From the NCBI GenBank assembly GCA_900752545.1, contig CAADVS010000076.1, positions 1-23,359 on the forward strand: DNA of 23,359 nt, in the 5' to 3' direction. Of the stretch, positions 6,676 to 14,773 are shown piece by piece. Below the pieces are notes generated by a model that did not search any database, was not told where the DNA came from, and was given only the letters and a program-made list of their open reading frames with translations. The position numbers and the translations under genes are program-made. Position 1 is the stretch's first letter, and the number at the start of each line of letters is the position of its first letter. The DNA comes from an uncultured Collinsella sp. GTDB taxonomy: Bacteria; Actinomycetota; Coriobacteriia; Coriobacteriales; Coriobacteriaceae.

Positions 6676-9333
6676 ATGAGTGCTGACTACCCGTCAATGA
6701 CTACGGCCGAGATCCGCTCCAAGTTCCTCAATTTCTTTGAGGAGCGCGGTCTTAAGCTCTATCCTTCTTCGTCCCTCGTCCCCGATGATCCCTCGCTGCT
6801 GCTTGCCAACGCCGGCATGAACCAGTTTAAGGAGTACTACCAGGGCAAGAAGACCATGAAGGAGATCGGCGCGATCTCTTGCCAGAAGTGCGTCCGCACC
6901 AACGACATCGACTGCATCGGCGAGGACGGCCGTCACTTGTCGTTCTTCGAGATGCTCGGCGATTTCTCTTTTGGCGGCGTCTCCAAGGAGCAGGCTTGCG
7001 CCTGGGCCTTTGAGCTCATCACCAAGGAGTTCAAGCTGCCGCTCGATCGCCTGTACTTCACCGTCTTTACCGAGGACGACGAGACCCACGACGTGTGGCG
7101 TTCTCTGGGCGTTGCCGAGGACCACATCTCCCGCCTGGGTGAGGACGACAACTTCTGGGCCGCTGGCCCCACCGGTCCCTGCGGTCCGTGCTCCGAGATC
7201 TATTTTGACATGGGCGAGGAGGTCGGCTGCGGCAGCCCCGACTGCAAGCCCGGCTGCGACTGCGACCGCTTCCTTGAGTTCTGGAACCTCGTGTTTACCC
7301 AGTACGACCGTCAGGAGGACGGCTCCATGCCGGAGCTGCCGCACCGCAACCTCGATACGGGCATGGGCCTGGAGCGCATGGCTGCCATCATGCAGCACAA
7401 GACCGCCAATTACGACGGCGATCTGATGCAGCACCTCATCAAGCTGGGCGAGGAGATCAGCGGCAAGACCTATGACGCCGACGATTACTCCGGCGCCAGC
7501 CGTTCTCTTCGCATCATCGCCGACCACTCCCGTGCCGTCGACTTCATGATCTCTGACGGCATCCTGCCCGGTAACGAGGGTCGCGAGTACGTTCTTCGCC
7601 GCCTGCTCCGCCGCGCCGTGTTCCACGGTCGTCTACTGGGCATCGAGGGCGCCTTCCTGACCAAGTTTATCGACGAGGTCAACGCTCAGATGGGCGAGGC
7701 TTATCCCGAGCTGCTCAAGAACGTCGCCCTCGTCAAGGGTATCGTCGCCTCCGAGGAGGAGCGCTTCTCCACGACGCTCGACAACGGTCGCGTCTACCTG
7801 GATGAGGCCCTGGCAGCGCTTGCCGAGGGTGCTGTGCTTCCGGGCGATGTTGCCTTTAAGCTGCACGACACCTTTGGTTTCCCCATCGACCTGACCGTCG
7901 AGATCGCCGGCACCGCTGGCCACGATGTCGATATGGACGGCTTCACTGCCTGCATGGAGGACCAGAAGGCCCGCGCCCGCGCCAATGCCAAAGGCGACGC
8001 CTGGGGCAGCTTCAACGACGTTTGGGTCGAGCTTTCCGACAAGGTCGCCGCGACTGAGTTCGACGGCTATGACAACGATGTGATCGAGGGCGCCAAGGTT
8101 GTTGCCATCGTGCGCAACGGCGAGTCCGTCGAGTCCGCTGCCGCCGGCGAGGACGTCGAGGTCGTTCTCGACCGCACTCCGTTCTATGCCGAGATGGGTG
8201 GCCAGCAGGGCGATGCCGGCGAGCTTTCCGCCGAGGGCGTTTCGCTGACCGTTTCCGATACCAAGAACCACAACGGCCTGTATGCTCACGTCGCCCACGT
8301 TGCCGAGGGCATGCTGGCCGTCGGTGCTACCGTGACCGCCGCGCTCGACGCCGAGCGCCGTGGCTTCCTGCGCCGCAACCACACCGCCACGCACCTGCTC
8401 GACGCCGCCCTTAAGCAGGTCCTGGGCGAGCACGTCTCCCAGGCCGGCTCGCTGGTGACGCCCGAGCACCTGCGCTTTGACTTTACGCACTTCGAGGCCC
8501 TGTCCTCCGAGCAGCTCAAGGCTGTCGAGGACCTGGTCAACCAGCAGATCTTCGCCTCCAAGCCGGTCGTGACCCGTGTCATGGGCATCGACGAGGCTAA
8601 GGCTGCCGGCGCTGTCGCTCTGTTTGGCGAGAAGTACGGCGATGTCGTCCGCGTCGTCTCCGTGGGCGCCGAGGACCAGCCGTTCTCCCGCGAGCTCTGC
8701 GGTGGCACGCACGCTGCCAACACTGCTGAGATTGGCCTGTTCAAGATCATTTCCGAGTCCTCTACGGGCTCGAATGTCCGTCGTATCGAGGCCGTGACCT
8801 CTAAGGGTGCTCTCGACTATATGGCCGACCGCCTGGCGCTCGTCGACGCCGCCGCCGCTGCGCTCAAGTGCCGCGTAGACGAGGTTCCCGCCCGCGTGGA
8901 GAACCTGCAGGCCGAGCTGCGCGAGACGTCCAATAAGCTCAAGAAGGCTCTGACCGGTGGCTCCTCCGACGCCATTTCCAGCGCCATCGAGGGCGCCGTC
9001 GAGCTCGACGGCTATAAGCTCGTTGTCGCTGAGCTCCAGGGCCTTGAGGCTGCCGACCTGCGCAACGTATGGGATACCGTGCATCAGAAGGTCGCCGGCC
9101 CTGTCGCTTGTGTCGTCGCCAGCGTGACTGAGAAGGGCACTCCGGCCCTGCTCGCTGCCGGCTCCGATGACGCCGTCAAGGCCGGTTTCCACGCCGGTAA
9201 CGTGATCAAGCAGATCGCGGGTCTGGTCGACGGTCGCGGTGGCGGTCGTCCCAACATGGCCCAGGCCGGTGGCAAGAATGCTGCCGGCATCGCCGATGCC
9301 ATCGCGGCCGCTAAGACCGCGCTCGGCGCCTAA
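6676..9333 (+). CDS. alaS: Alanine-tRNA ligase
   Basis: The 885-residue enzyme charges tRNA-Ala. The N-terminal class II core shows LLLANAGMNQFKEYYQG (motif 1 region), FFEMLGDFSFGG (motif 2) and TGMGLERMAAIMQ (motif 3). A Cys cluster, C185-x4-C190-x3-C194-x-C196, precedes DRFLEFWNLVF, as in many bacterial AlaRS of this type. The editing domain has HTATH (569-573) and CGGTH (675-679), the zinc-binding set that clears mischarged Ser and Gly. The C-Ala domain ends with DGRGGGRPNMAQAGG. Start ATG 6676 is set by GAGGAG at 6661-6666; an in-frame ATG at 6697 is possible, while one at 6586 lies inside the terminator. The length is normal for the family and all key residues are present. Confidence 0.98.
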   Translation: MSADYPSMTTAEIRSKFLNFFEERGLKLYPSSSLVPDDPSLLLANAGMNQFKEYYQGKKTMKEIGAISCQKCVRTNDIDCIGEDGRHLSFFEMLGDFSFGGVSKEQACAWAFELITKEFKLPLDRLYFTVFTEDDETHDVWRSLGVAEDHISRLGEDDNFWAAGPTGPCGPCSEIYFDMGEEVGCGSPDCKPGCDCDRFLEFWNLVFTQYDRQEDGSMPELPHRNLDTGMGLERMAAIMQHKTANYDGDLMQHLIKLGEEISGKTYDADDYSGASRSLRIIADHSRAVDFMISDGILPGNEGREYVLRRLLRRAVFHGRLLGIEGAFLTKFIDEVNAQMGEAYPELLKNVALVKGIVASEEERFSTTLDNGRVYLDEALAALAEGAVLPGDVAFKLHDTFGFPIDLTVEIAGTAGHDVDMDGFTACMEDQKARARANAKGDAWGSFNDVWVELSDKVAATEFDGYDNDVIEGAKVVAIVRNGESVESAAAGEDVEVVLDRTPFYAEMGGQQGDAGELSAEGVSLTVSDTKNHNGLYAHVAHVAEGMLAVGATVTAALDAERRGFLRRNHTATHLLDAALKQVLGEHVSQAGSLVTPEHLRFDFTHFEALSSEQLKAVEDLVNQQIFASKPVVTRVMGIDEAKAAGAVALFGEKYGDVVRVVSVGAEDQPFSRELCGGTHAANTAEIGLFKIISESSTGSNVRRIEAVTSKGALDYMADRLALVDAAAAALKCRVDEVPARVENLQAELRETSNKLKKALTGGSSDAISSAIEGAVELDGYKLVVAELQGLEAADLRNVWDTVHQKVAGPVACVVASVTEKGTPALLAAGSDDAVKAGFHAGNVIKQIAGLVDGRGGGRPNMAQAGGKNAAGIADAIAAAKTALGA

Positions 9334-9350
9334 GAATCTAAGAAGTCGCT

Positions 9351-9779
9351 GTGGTTGCGCTCGCGCTGGACATAGGGGAGACCAGGATTGGCATCGCCGT
9401 CTCGAGCCGTGATGGCAAGATGGCGATGCCTGTCAAGGTGCTTCCGGCTGCCGAGGTCACCGGTATGGCCAAGACGTTCCGCTACCTGGTTGAGGACTAT
9501 GAGCCCGACATCCTGGTAAGCGGACGTCCCCTGACCATGGCCGGTGAGCCCGGCCCTCAGGCCGAGCGCGTTGCCGCTGTGGCGCAAAAGATTGCCGACG
9601 AGCTCGATCTTCCGTTGGAGTTTGAGGACGAGCGTCTGTCCTCGCAAGAGGCCAAGCGTATCCTGCGTGAGCAGGGACTCAACGAAAAGCAGATGAGGGG
9701 CAAGATCGACATGATTGCCGCCAGCCTGTTTTTGCAGACGTGGCTCGATCGTAAAAACGAGGAGGTTTCGCATGCCTAG
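9351..9779 (+). CDS. ruvX: Holliday junction resolvase-like protein RuvX (YqgF)
   Basis: The 142-residue RNase H-fold protein of the YqgF/RuvX family is a nuclease linked to 16S rRNA 5'-end maturation and possibly junction resolution. Visible motifs are LALDIGETRIGIAVS (catalytic Asp7), SGRPLTMAGEPGPQAERV, FEDERLSSQEA and KIDMIAASLFLQTWL, which together carry the conserved acidic residues. It starts with GTG 17 nt after alaS with only a weak AAGAAG upstream, so expression probably depends on alaS read-through. The alaS-ruvX-mltG order is common in Gram-positive bacteria. Confidence 0.93.
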   Translation: MVALALDIGETRIGIAVSSRDGKMAMPVKVLPAAEVTGMAKTFRYLVEDYEPDILVSGRPLTMAGEPGPQAERVAAVAQKIADELDLPLEFEDERLSSQEAKRILREQGLNEKQMRGKIDMIAASLFLQTWLDRKNEEVSHA

Positions 9780-11205
9780 TGCTTCCGATCCGCGCCAGCC
9801 GAATCGTACGCAGCAGCCGGCGTCGCGCCTTGCCCAGCCTGGCCAGCGTCCGGCACAGCCGACGCAGCGCGCAGCTCAGCCTGCCGCGCGCCCGGCGCAG
9901 TCCTTCTCTCGTTCGGCCCAACCTGTTCAACGGACGGGTCAGCAGCCTTCTGCTCGTTCGGTTCAGCATTCGGCTTCTTACGCGGCTCAGCAGCCCACTG
10001 CTCGTACGGCCCAGCCTGCAGGCGGTACCCGCTTTAAGCAGCAGGCACCTACTCAGCGAACTCAGGCCCCTCAATCGCATTCGCATCACGCTCGCGGTTC
10101 GCATGGCGTTGCTCCGGCGACCCGCTCGAGCTACAACACGCATGCTCGTCGCGCTGCTCAAAAGAAGAGTTCTCCGGTTCCCATGATTATCGGCGTTGTG
10201 GTGGCGGTGCTCGCGCTTGCTGCGATCGCCTTCTTTGTCGTGCCGGCCGTCAAGGGCTTCTTTGCTGGTGAGGATACGAAGGTCACGGCTGGTCAGCAGG
10301 TTACGGTGACCATTCCCGATGGTGCTTCGGGCGATACGATCGCCTCGATTCTCTCCGAGAACCATATCGTAGAAAATCCCAAGGATTACTATGCGGCGGT
10401 GAAAAAGCTCAACGCCGATATGTCGCTCAAGCCTGGTGATTATTCGTTCACCACACTCATGGATGCGACCAAGGTTGTTCAGCAGCTCATGGAAGGCCCC
10501 AACGCGGGCTCCAATGCGCTGACTATCCCTGAGGGCCTGACGGTCGATCAAGTCGCCGACCGTGTGGCCCAGGCCTACGACAGCATCTCTAAGGAAGACT
10601 TCCTCAACCAGGCCAAGGCCTCCAACTACGTGGACGACTATAGCTTCCTTAAGGGCGCCGCCAACGACTCGCTCGAGGGTTTCTTGTTCCCCAAGACCTA
10701 TTCGCTGGGTGATTTGCCGACGGCCGATGGCGTGATTCGCGCTATGCTCGATCAGTTTAAGACCGAGTACAAGTCGCTTGACTTTGCGAGCTGCGAAGCC
10801 AAGATCAAGGAACGCTACGGTGTGGAGATGTCCGACTACGACATCGTTAACCTTGCCTCGATCGTTGAGCGCGAGGGCCTCAACGCCGATCAACGTGCGC
10901 ATGTGGCCTCGGTTTTCTACAACCGCCTTGCCGGCAAGCTCGATGGCCTGCGCTATCTCAACAGCGATGCGACTATGATGTATGTCACCGGTGGCGAGGT
11001 TACCGCCGACGACCTGCAGAGCGATAGTCCGTATAACACCTATAAGCATGAGGGCCTGCCGCCCACGCCCATCTGCTCTCCGTCGCTCGAGGCGCTCAAG
11101 GCCACCCTTGAGCCGACCGACTCTGATGACCTGTATTTCTACATTACGCAGGACGAGGAGTACTTCTCGCAAACCTACGAAGAGCATCAACAGTCTTGGA
11201 ATTAG
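9772..11205 (+). CDS. mltG: Endolytic murein transglycosylase MltG with a Gln/Pro-rich cytoplasmic tail
   Basis: The 477-residue enzyme cleaves nascent peptidoglycan glycan strands at the membrane and is thought to set chain length. Residues 1-135 are low-complexity, rich in Gln, Pro, Ala and Arg, and contain five AQPxxRx heptads (21-55). One membrane helix follows at about 137-160. The outer part contains a LysM-like segment (about 170-240) and the YceG catalytic domain, including GLTVDQVADRVA, GFLFPKTY and NLASIVEREG with catalytic Glu366. The end has SPYNTYKHEGLPPTPICSPS, typical of the family. AGGAGG at 9760-9765 supports ATG 9772. The start overlaps ruvX by 8 nt. The tail is longer than in Bacillus or E. 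coli MltG, though extended disordered tails are known in actinobacteria. Confidence 0.94.
   Translation: MPSASDPRQPNRTQQPASRLAQPGQRPAQPTQRAAQPAARPAQSFSRSAQPVQRTGQQPSARSVQHSASYAAQQPTARTAQPAGGTRFKQQAPTQRTQAPQSHSHHARGSHGVAPATRSSYNTHARRAAQKKSSPVPMIIGVVVAVLALAAIAFFVVPAVKGFFAGEDTKVTAGQQVTVTIPDGASGDTIASILSENHIVENPKDYYAAVKKLNADMSLKPGDYSFTTLMDATKVVQQLMEGPNAGSNALTIPEGLTVDQVADRVAQAYDSISKEDFLNQAKASNYVDDYSFLKGAANDSLEGFLFPKTYSLGDLPTADGVIRAMLDQFKTEYKSLDFASCEAKIKERYGVEMSDYDIVNLASIVEREGLNADQRAHVASVFYNRLAGKLDGLRYLNSDATMMYVTGGEVTADDLQSDSPYNTYKHEGLPPTPICSPSLEALKATLEPTDSDDLYFYITQDEEYFSQTYEEHQQSWN
9832..9936 (+). repeat. Five tandem 21-bp repeats encoding AQPxxRx heptads in mltG
   Basis: Five consecutive in-frame units begin with Ala-Gln: AQPGQRP, AQPTQRA, AQPAARP, AQSFSRS and AQPVQRT. 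Looser units continue to about residue 83. The nucleotide units have diverged, so the pattern is kept mainly at the protein level. Confidence 0.7.
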
Positions 11206-11206
11206 C

Positions 11207-11704
11207 ATGAGGATTTTTAGCCCCAAACGATACGTTGCCTCGGTCGATCGCATCGACCTTGATACCCTGTGGGCCGACGGCAAACGCGCCATTCTGCTCG
11301 ATCGCGATAACACCCTGGTGCCGCGCGACACCGAGCAGGTTCCCGCCGCGGTTTCCGCTTGGCTCGACGCCGCCCGCGCCAAAGGTTTTAAGCTGTGCAT
11401 GGTGTCCAACAACTGGCATCGCGACCAGGTTATGGCGTCGGCGCGCGAGCTGGGGCTCGAGGCCATTAGCCACGCTATGAAGCCCGCCCCGTTTGCCTTG
11501 AAGGCGGGTCTTAAGCGTCTGGGCGCCACGGCCGACGAGTCCGTACTGATCGGTGACCAGCTGTACACCGACGTATGGAGCGGAAACTTTGCCGGCGTTG
11601 ACACTATTCTGGTCAAGCCGCAGGCAACCCAGGACCTGTGGTATACGCAGATCTTCCGTATCTTTGAGCGCCGGGCCCTGCGCGACCTTCCCTGCGAGGA
11701 ATAG
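11207..11704 (+). CDS. YqeG family HAD IIIA-type phosphatase
   Basis: The 165-residue HAD-superfamily phosphatase has motif I LLDRDNTLVPRD (nucleophile Asp32, Asp34), a motif II Ser in MVSNNW, a Lys in HAMKPAPFALK and motif III GDQLYTDVWSGN. This is the YqeG/Gep4-like group, some of which are phosphatidylglycerophosphate phosphatases; substrate here is not proven. ATG 11207 is one base after the mltG stop, with only a weak GGA upstream, so translation is likely coupled. No fusion or truncation is visible. Confidence 0.88.
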   Translation: MRIFSPKRYVASVDRIDLDTLWADGKRAILLDRDNTLVPRDTEQVPAAVSAWLDAARAKGFKLCMVSNNWHRDQVMASARELGLEAISHAMKPAPFALKAGLKRLGATADESVLIGDQLYTDVWSGNFAGVDTILVKPQATQDLWYTQIFRIFERRALRDLPCEE

Positions 11705-11712
11705 GTTTCGCC

Positions 11713-12246
11713 ATGTCTCAGCACATCAAACACGGCTGCGACCATATCTTCTTTATCGGCTTTTTGGGCGCGGGCAAATCGACGCTCGCGCGCAACGTCG
11801 GCACCATGTTCAAGCGGCGTTTTATCGATACCGACCGCCTGGTCGTGCGCCGTTGCGGTAAGTCGGTAACCGAGATTTTTGAGACCGAGGGCGAGGATCG
11901 TTTTCGTGAGCTCGAGACCTCGGCGCTCCGTTCGCTCCAAAGTGAGCGCAGCCTGTTGGTTTCGTGCGGGGGCGGTATCGTCGAGACGCCGGTGAATATT
12001 GAGCTGATGCACGAAATGGGTACGTGTGTGTACCTCGAGGGCGACTTCGAGGATTCGATTCGCCAGATTCGTCGGTCCGACACGCGCCCCGATTTCCGTT
12101 CGCCTGAGCACGCTGCGCGCCTGTTTGAGCATCGCCGTCCGCTGTATCGCCAGGCCGCCGACCTTACCCTTGATATTCGCAACAAGTCCTTCGAGGACGT
12201 TTCCTACCTTTGTGCCGAGATGCTTTTGGAGCGTGGACTGCTATGA
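11713..12246 (+). CDS. aroK: Shikimate kinase
   Basis: The 177-residue P-loop kinase phosphorylates shikimate at the 3-hydroxyl in chorismate synthesis. Walker A is GFLGAGKST (16-24). The shikimate-binding FIDTDRLV (Asp39, Asp41) and CGGGIVE segments are present, as are the lid arginines and the RRPLY motif. It lies 8 nt after yqeG and its stop overlaps the aroB-like start (ATGA at 12243-12246). All key residues appear intact, in contrast to its partner. Confidence 0.93.
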   Translation: MSQHIKHGCDHIFFIGFLGAGKSTLARNVGTMFKRRFIDTDRLVVRRCGKSVTEIFETEGEDRFRELETSALRSLQSERSLLVSCGGGIVETPVNIELMHEMGTCVYLEGDFEDSIRQIRRSDTRPDFRSPEHAARLFEHRRPLYRQAADLTLDIRNKSFEDVSYLCAEMLLERGLL

Positions 12247-13352
12247 TTCGCCGTCAACTGATCAATTTCCAAAACCGCAGTGTCGATGTCCGCGTCGGAT
12301 TGGGCGCGTTCGATGAGCTGTCGCGCATGTTTGCCTCGGCTGTGGGCAAGCCTAAGCGCGCAATGGTGGTTTGGAACTCCGCCACATCCGAGCGTTTTGG
12401 TGAGGTCGTCGAGCATGCGCTGGTCGACGCCGGTTTTGTCGTGTCGCCGCTAGTCCTCGAGGTTTCGCCTGCCGGTGCTACGCTGGCCGATGCCGATACC
12501 GTCTTTGGCGCCCTTTCGGCTAACGGCATTACCTGCGACGATCTCGTTGTCGCTGTCGGCGACACAGCGACCTGCTCGGTTGTTAGCTGGTGCGCCAACC
12601 AGTGGTGTGGCCGAACCGAGTGCGCGTTGCTGCCGACGACCTTCGATGCAATGCTCACGGTCGCGACGACCATGAAGCCGCTCGTCGCTTCGTCGGCCAA
12701 TGCGCTTCCCGCCATTGCGTTCCGTCCCGAACCGGGCTTGGTCATGTGTGACCTCGACCTTGTTCGCGAGGCGGACCCCGAGGACCTCAAGCTCGGCTAT
12801 GTGGTACTTGTTGGTACCATGCTTTCGAGCAGCAAGTCCCGCTGGAATCAGTTTACTGAGACCGTCCCCGAGATTCTCGCGGGCGAGGAGGTCGCGCTCG
12901 TCAATGCCGTTCAATGGTCTCAGACTGCCCGTAAGGACGTACTGATGGCCACGAACCCGAGCGCCCGCCATGCGCTCGATTTTGGCAAGACGGGGGAGCG
13001 CACCCTGCGCGCCTGCTTGGGCGATGCCGCTTCGCAGGTCCCTGCCTACCAGCTGTTGTCCGAGGGCATGCGCTTTGAGGCGCGCCTAGCACATGATGCC
13101 TGCGACTTCGATATCGATTACGTTTTTGAGGTCGATGACTGCCTGGAGGACTTTGGTATCGAGGAACTTGCCTTCGACCTGGAGCCTGCCGCATATATCG
13201 AGGAGTTCCGCAAGCAGCAGTTCGCTCGCTCGAATCGCAGCATGCTGCCGCTGCCCGCAGCACTCGGTGCCATTCGCCTAACGAGCGTTGAGGACGAGGT
13301 TCTTGAGCGCCATGCTCACGCCTACTTGGCTTCTCGCAAAGAACTTCTCTAA
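12243..13352 (+). CDS. 3-dehydroquinate synthase-like protein lacking the metal ligands (AroB-like pseudoenzyme)
   Basis: The 369-residue protein follows the AroB domain order along its full length: an N-terminal strand ending in VRVGLGAFDEL, the NAD-loop remnant VVAVGD (102-107), LLPTTFDAML (129-138) in place of the usual PTTLLAQVDSS, then LDFGKTGER (245-253) in place of LNFGHTFGH. Metal ligands known from AroB/AROM (one Glu, two His) align here with Tyr186, Lys249 and about Ala268. The GGK-T-G-V-N and D-K-K stretches are also changed. No frameshift or stop is present, so this is a maintained but divergent reading frame. It overlaps aroK by 4 nt. It is probably not a working 3-dehydroquinate synthase; it may be structural, regulatory or have a new activity. 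Pipelines would likely label it aroB. Confidence 0.75.
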   Translation: MIRRQLINFQNRSVDVRVGLGAFDELSRMFASAVGKPKRAMVVWNSATSERFGEVVEHALVDAGFVVSPLVLEVSPAGATLADADTVFGALSANGITCDDLVVAVGDTATCSVVSWCANQWCGRTECALLPTTFDAMLTVATTMKPLVASSANALPAIAFRPEPGLVMCDLDLVREADPEDLKLGYVVLVGTMLSSSKSRWNQFTETVPEILAGEEVALVNAVQWSQTARKDVLMATNPSARHALDFGKTGERTLRACLGDAASQVPAYQLLSEGMRFEARLAHDACDFDIDYVFEVDDCLEDFGIEELAFDLEPAAYIEEFRKQQFARSNRSMLPLPAALGAIRLTSVEDEVLERHAHAYLASRKELL

Positions 13353-13357
13353 CTTTA

Positions 13358-13383
13358 TTGACATCCATTGTCTTTCGTATCAT
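13358..13383 (+). promoter_or_regulatory. Candidate pepQ promoter
   Basis: A perfect -35 TTGACA (13358-13363) is followed by TATCAT (13378-13383), five of six -10 matches. The spacing is short at 14 nt; a 17-nt alternative, CATGTT, is a worse -10. Predicted start is near 13390, the first bases of the long stem-loop. A second possible -10, TATATA at 13455-13460 inside the palindrome TCTATATAGA, would give a short leader instead. Confidence 0.45.
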
Positions 13384-13388
13384 GTTGA

Positions 13389-13451
13389 GGGGCGGGTTTT
13401 CAATCGGTTGCGGATCGCATGCGATTCCGTCGTTCGATTGAGACCCGTCCC
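13389..13451 (+). promoter_or_regulatory. Long imperfect stem-loop in the pepQ leader
   Basis: Left arm GGGGCGGG then CAATCG (13389-13406) pairs with CGATTG then CCCGTCCC (13435-13451). The inner part is the perfect palindrome TCGCATGCGA (13415-13424) extended by GG/CC, with an asymmetric internal loop between. No T-run follows, so it is not an intrinsic terminator on either strand. It could stabilise the mRNA 5' end or be a binding site. Confidence 0.6.
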
Positions 13452-13483
13452 GTCTATATAGAGACAACAAGAAAGGAATCTGC

Positions 13484-14614
13484 ATGTCTGAGTTTGCTGC
13501 CGGTCCTGCCGGTCGTATCGAGCGTGTCCGTGCCCTGATGGCCGAGCGTGGCTACGACGCCATCGTGGTGCGCGACGAGGCCAACCTTCGTTGGCTTACG
13601 GGCGTGAAGGGCGTCTTCGACTACACCTTCGAGTTCCCGCACGCTGCGTTTATTACGGTCGACCAGTGCCTGTTCCACACCGACTCGCGCTACCTCAACA
13701 GCTTTGAGGAGAACACGCCCGCCGGCAGCCCCTGGGTCTACGACATGGACGAAGGCACCATCCCCGGTTGGGTCGCCGGCAAGATTGTGGCTAACAAGTG
13801 CCGCGTCTGCGCTGTCGAGGACGATATGCAGATTAATTTCTACCAGGGTATTCAGCGCGGCCTGGAGGACCGCTCCGTTGCCTGCATGCTGCCGCTGATG
13901 CATGACGACATCCGCAAGATGCGCGCCATCAAGGATGCCGAGGAGATCGAGCTCATGCGCCATGCACAGTCGATCACCGATGCCGCCTTCCAGCATATGC
14001 TCGGCTTTATTAAGCCCGGTATGACCGAGAAGCAGGTTCGCAACGAGCTCGAGAATTTTATGTTCGCCAACGGCGCCGACAGCCTTGCCTTCGGCTCCAT
14101 CGTGGCGAGCGGTCCCAACACCGCCAACCCGCATGCCGTCCCGAGTGACCGTGTCATCGAGAAGGGCGATTTCGTTCTCATGGATTACGGCGCGGGCTAC
14201 TGCGATTATCGTTCCGACATGACGCGCACCGTCGTGATGGGCGAGCCTACCCAGGAGCAGCTCGACCTGTACGCGCTCGTGCGCCGTACGCACGAGGAGT
14301 GCGTCGCTGCCATTCATCCGGGCGTCGAGGGCAACAACATCTTCAAGCTTTCCAAGAAGATCATCGGCGATGCCGGCTATGGCGATTATTACAACCATGG
14401 TCTGGGTCACGGCGTGGGCATCGACATCCATGAGCTGCCCAACTTCAACCGCAGCAAGAACACCATCGAGGTCGGCTCGGTTATCACCATGGAGCCCGGC
14501 GTGTATCTGCCCGGTGTGGGCGGCGTGCGTCTGGAGGACTACGGCGTGGTCACCGAGAACGGCTACGAGCCCTTCACCAAGACCCCGCACGACCTGCACG
14601 TCATCGATTGCTAG
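13484..14614 (+). CDS. pepQ: M24 family Xaa-Pro peptidase
   Basis: The 376-residue cytoplasmic metallopeptidase cleaves peptides next to proline (aminopeptidase P or prolidase). The N-terminal creatinase-like domain covers about 1-135, with RWLTGVKG and FHTDSRY. The C-terminal pita-bread domain has the complete dinuclear metal set: Asp234 (DYGAGY), Asp245 (SDMTRT), His309 (GLGHGVG), Glu337 (MEPG) and Glu351 (RLEDYG). AAAGGA at 13472-13477 supports ATG 13484. It sits just before efp, a common pairing in Gram-positive bacteria, but a terminator between them makes it its own unit. Aminopeptidase versus dipeptidase activity cannot be told from sequence. Confidence 0.93.
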   Translation: MSEFAAGPAGRIERVRALMAERGYDAIVVRDEANLRWLTGVKGVFDYTFEFPHAAFITVDQCLFHTDSRYLNSFEENTPAGSPWVYDMDEGTIPGWVAGKIVANKCRVCAVEDDMQINFYQGIQRGLEDRSVACMLPLMHDDIRKMRAIKDAEEIELMRHAQSITDAAFQHMLGFIKPGMTEKQVRNELENFMFANGADSLAFGSIVASGPNTANPHAVPSDRVIEKGDFVLMDYGAGYCDYRSDMTRTVVMGEPTQEQLDLYALVRRTHEECVAAIHPGVEGNNIFKLSKKIIGDAGYGDYYNHGLGHGVGIDIHELPNFNRSKNTIEVGSVITMEPGVYLPGVGGVRLEDYGVVTENGYEPFTKTPHDLHVIDC

Positions 14615-14636
14615 CCCATTTCGATAGATTTTTGGG

Positions 14637-14679
14637 GCGGGGCGTCCGGATCGATTCGGACGCCCCGCGTTCTCTTTTT
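14637..14679 (+). terminator. Intrinsic terminator after pepQ
   Basis: A perfect 12-bp GC-rich stem (14637-14648 with 14657-14668, loop GATCGATT) is followed by GTTCTCTTTTT. Strong and well placed 22 nt after the pepQ stop. Confidence 0.93.
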
Positions 14680-14710
14680 ATGCGCTCGCTGCAGCAGCCG
14701 TCTGCAAGTG

Positions 14711-14716
14711 TATAAT
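14711..14716 (+). promoter_or_regulatory. -10 box of the efp-recN operon promoter
   Basis: A perfect TATAAT lies between the pepQ terminator and efp. The -35 region at 17-nt spacing is GCTGCA, a weak match. Predicted start near 14723 gives a leader of about 50 nt. It is the only good promoter seen before recN, so it probably drives the seven-gene unit. Confidence 0.6.
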
Positions 14717-14773
14717 TTCTGTCGTATGTAATTTGGACGCTTGTGCGTTCTGCCCATAACAAGAAAGGTCGCT

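Noticed and set aside
7633..9192. 519-codon open frame antisense to alaS
   Set aside because: It lies wholly opposite a conserved gene; GC-rich codon bias keeps that frame open. The translation is low-complexity and matches no family I know.
9679..12132. 817-codon open frame antisense to mltG, yqeG and aroK
   Set aside because: It spans several well-supported genes on the other strand, has no ribosome binding site and reads as Arg/Leu-rich shadow sequence.
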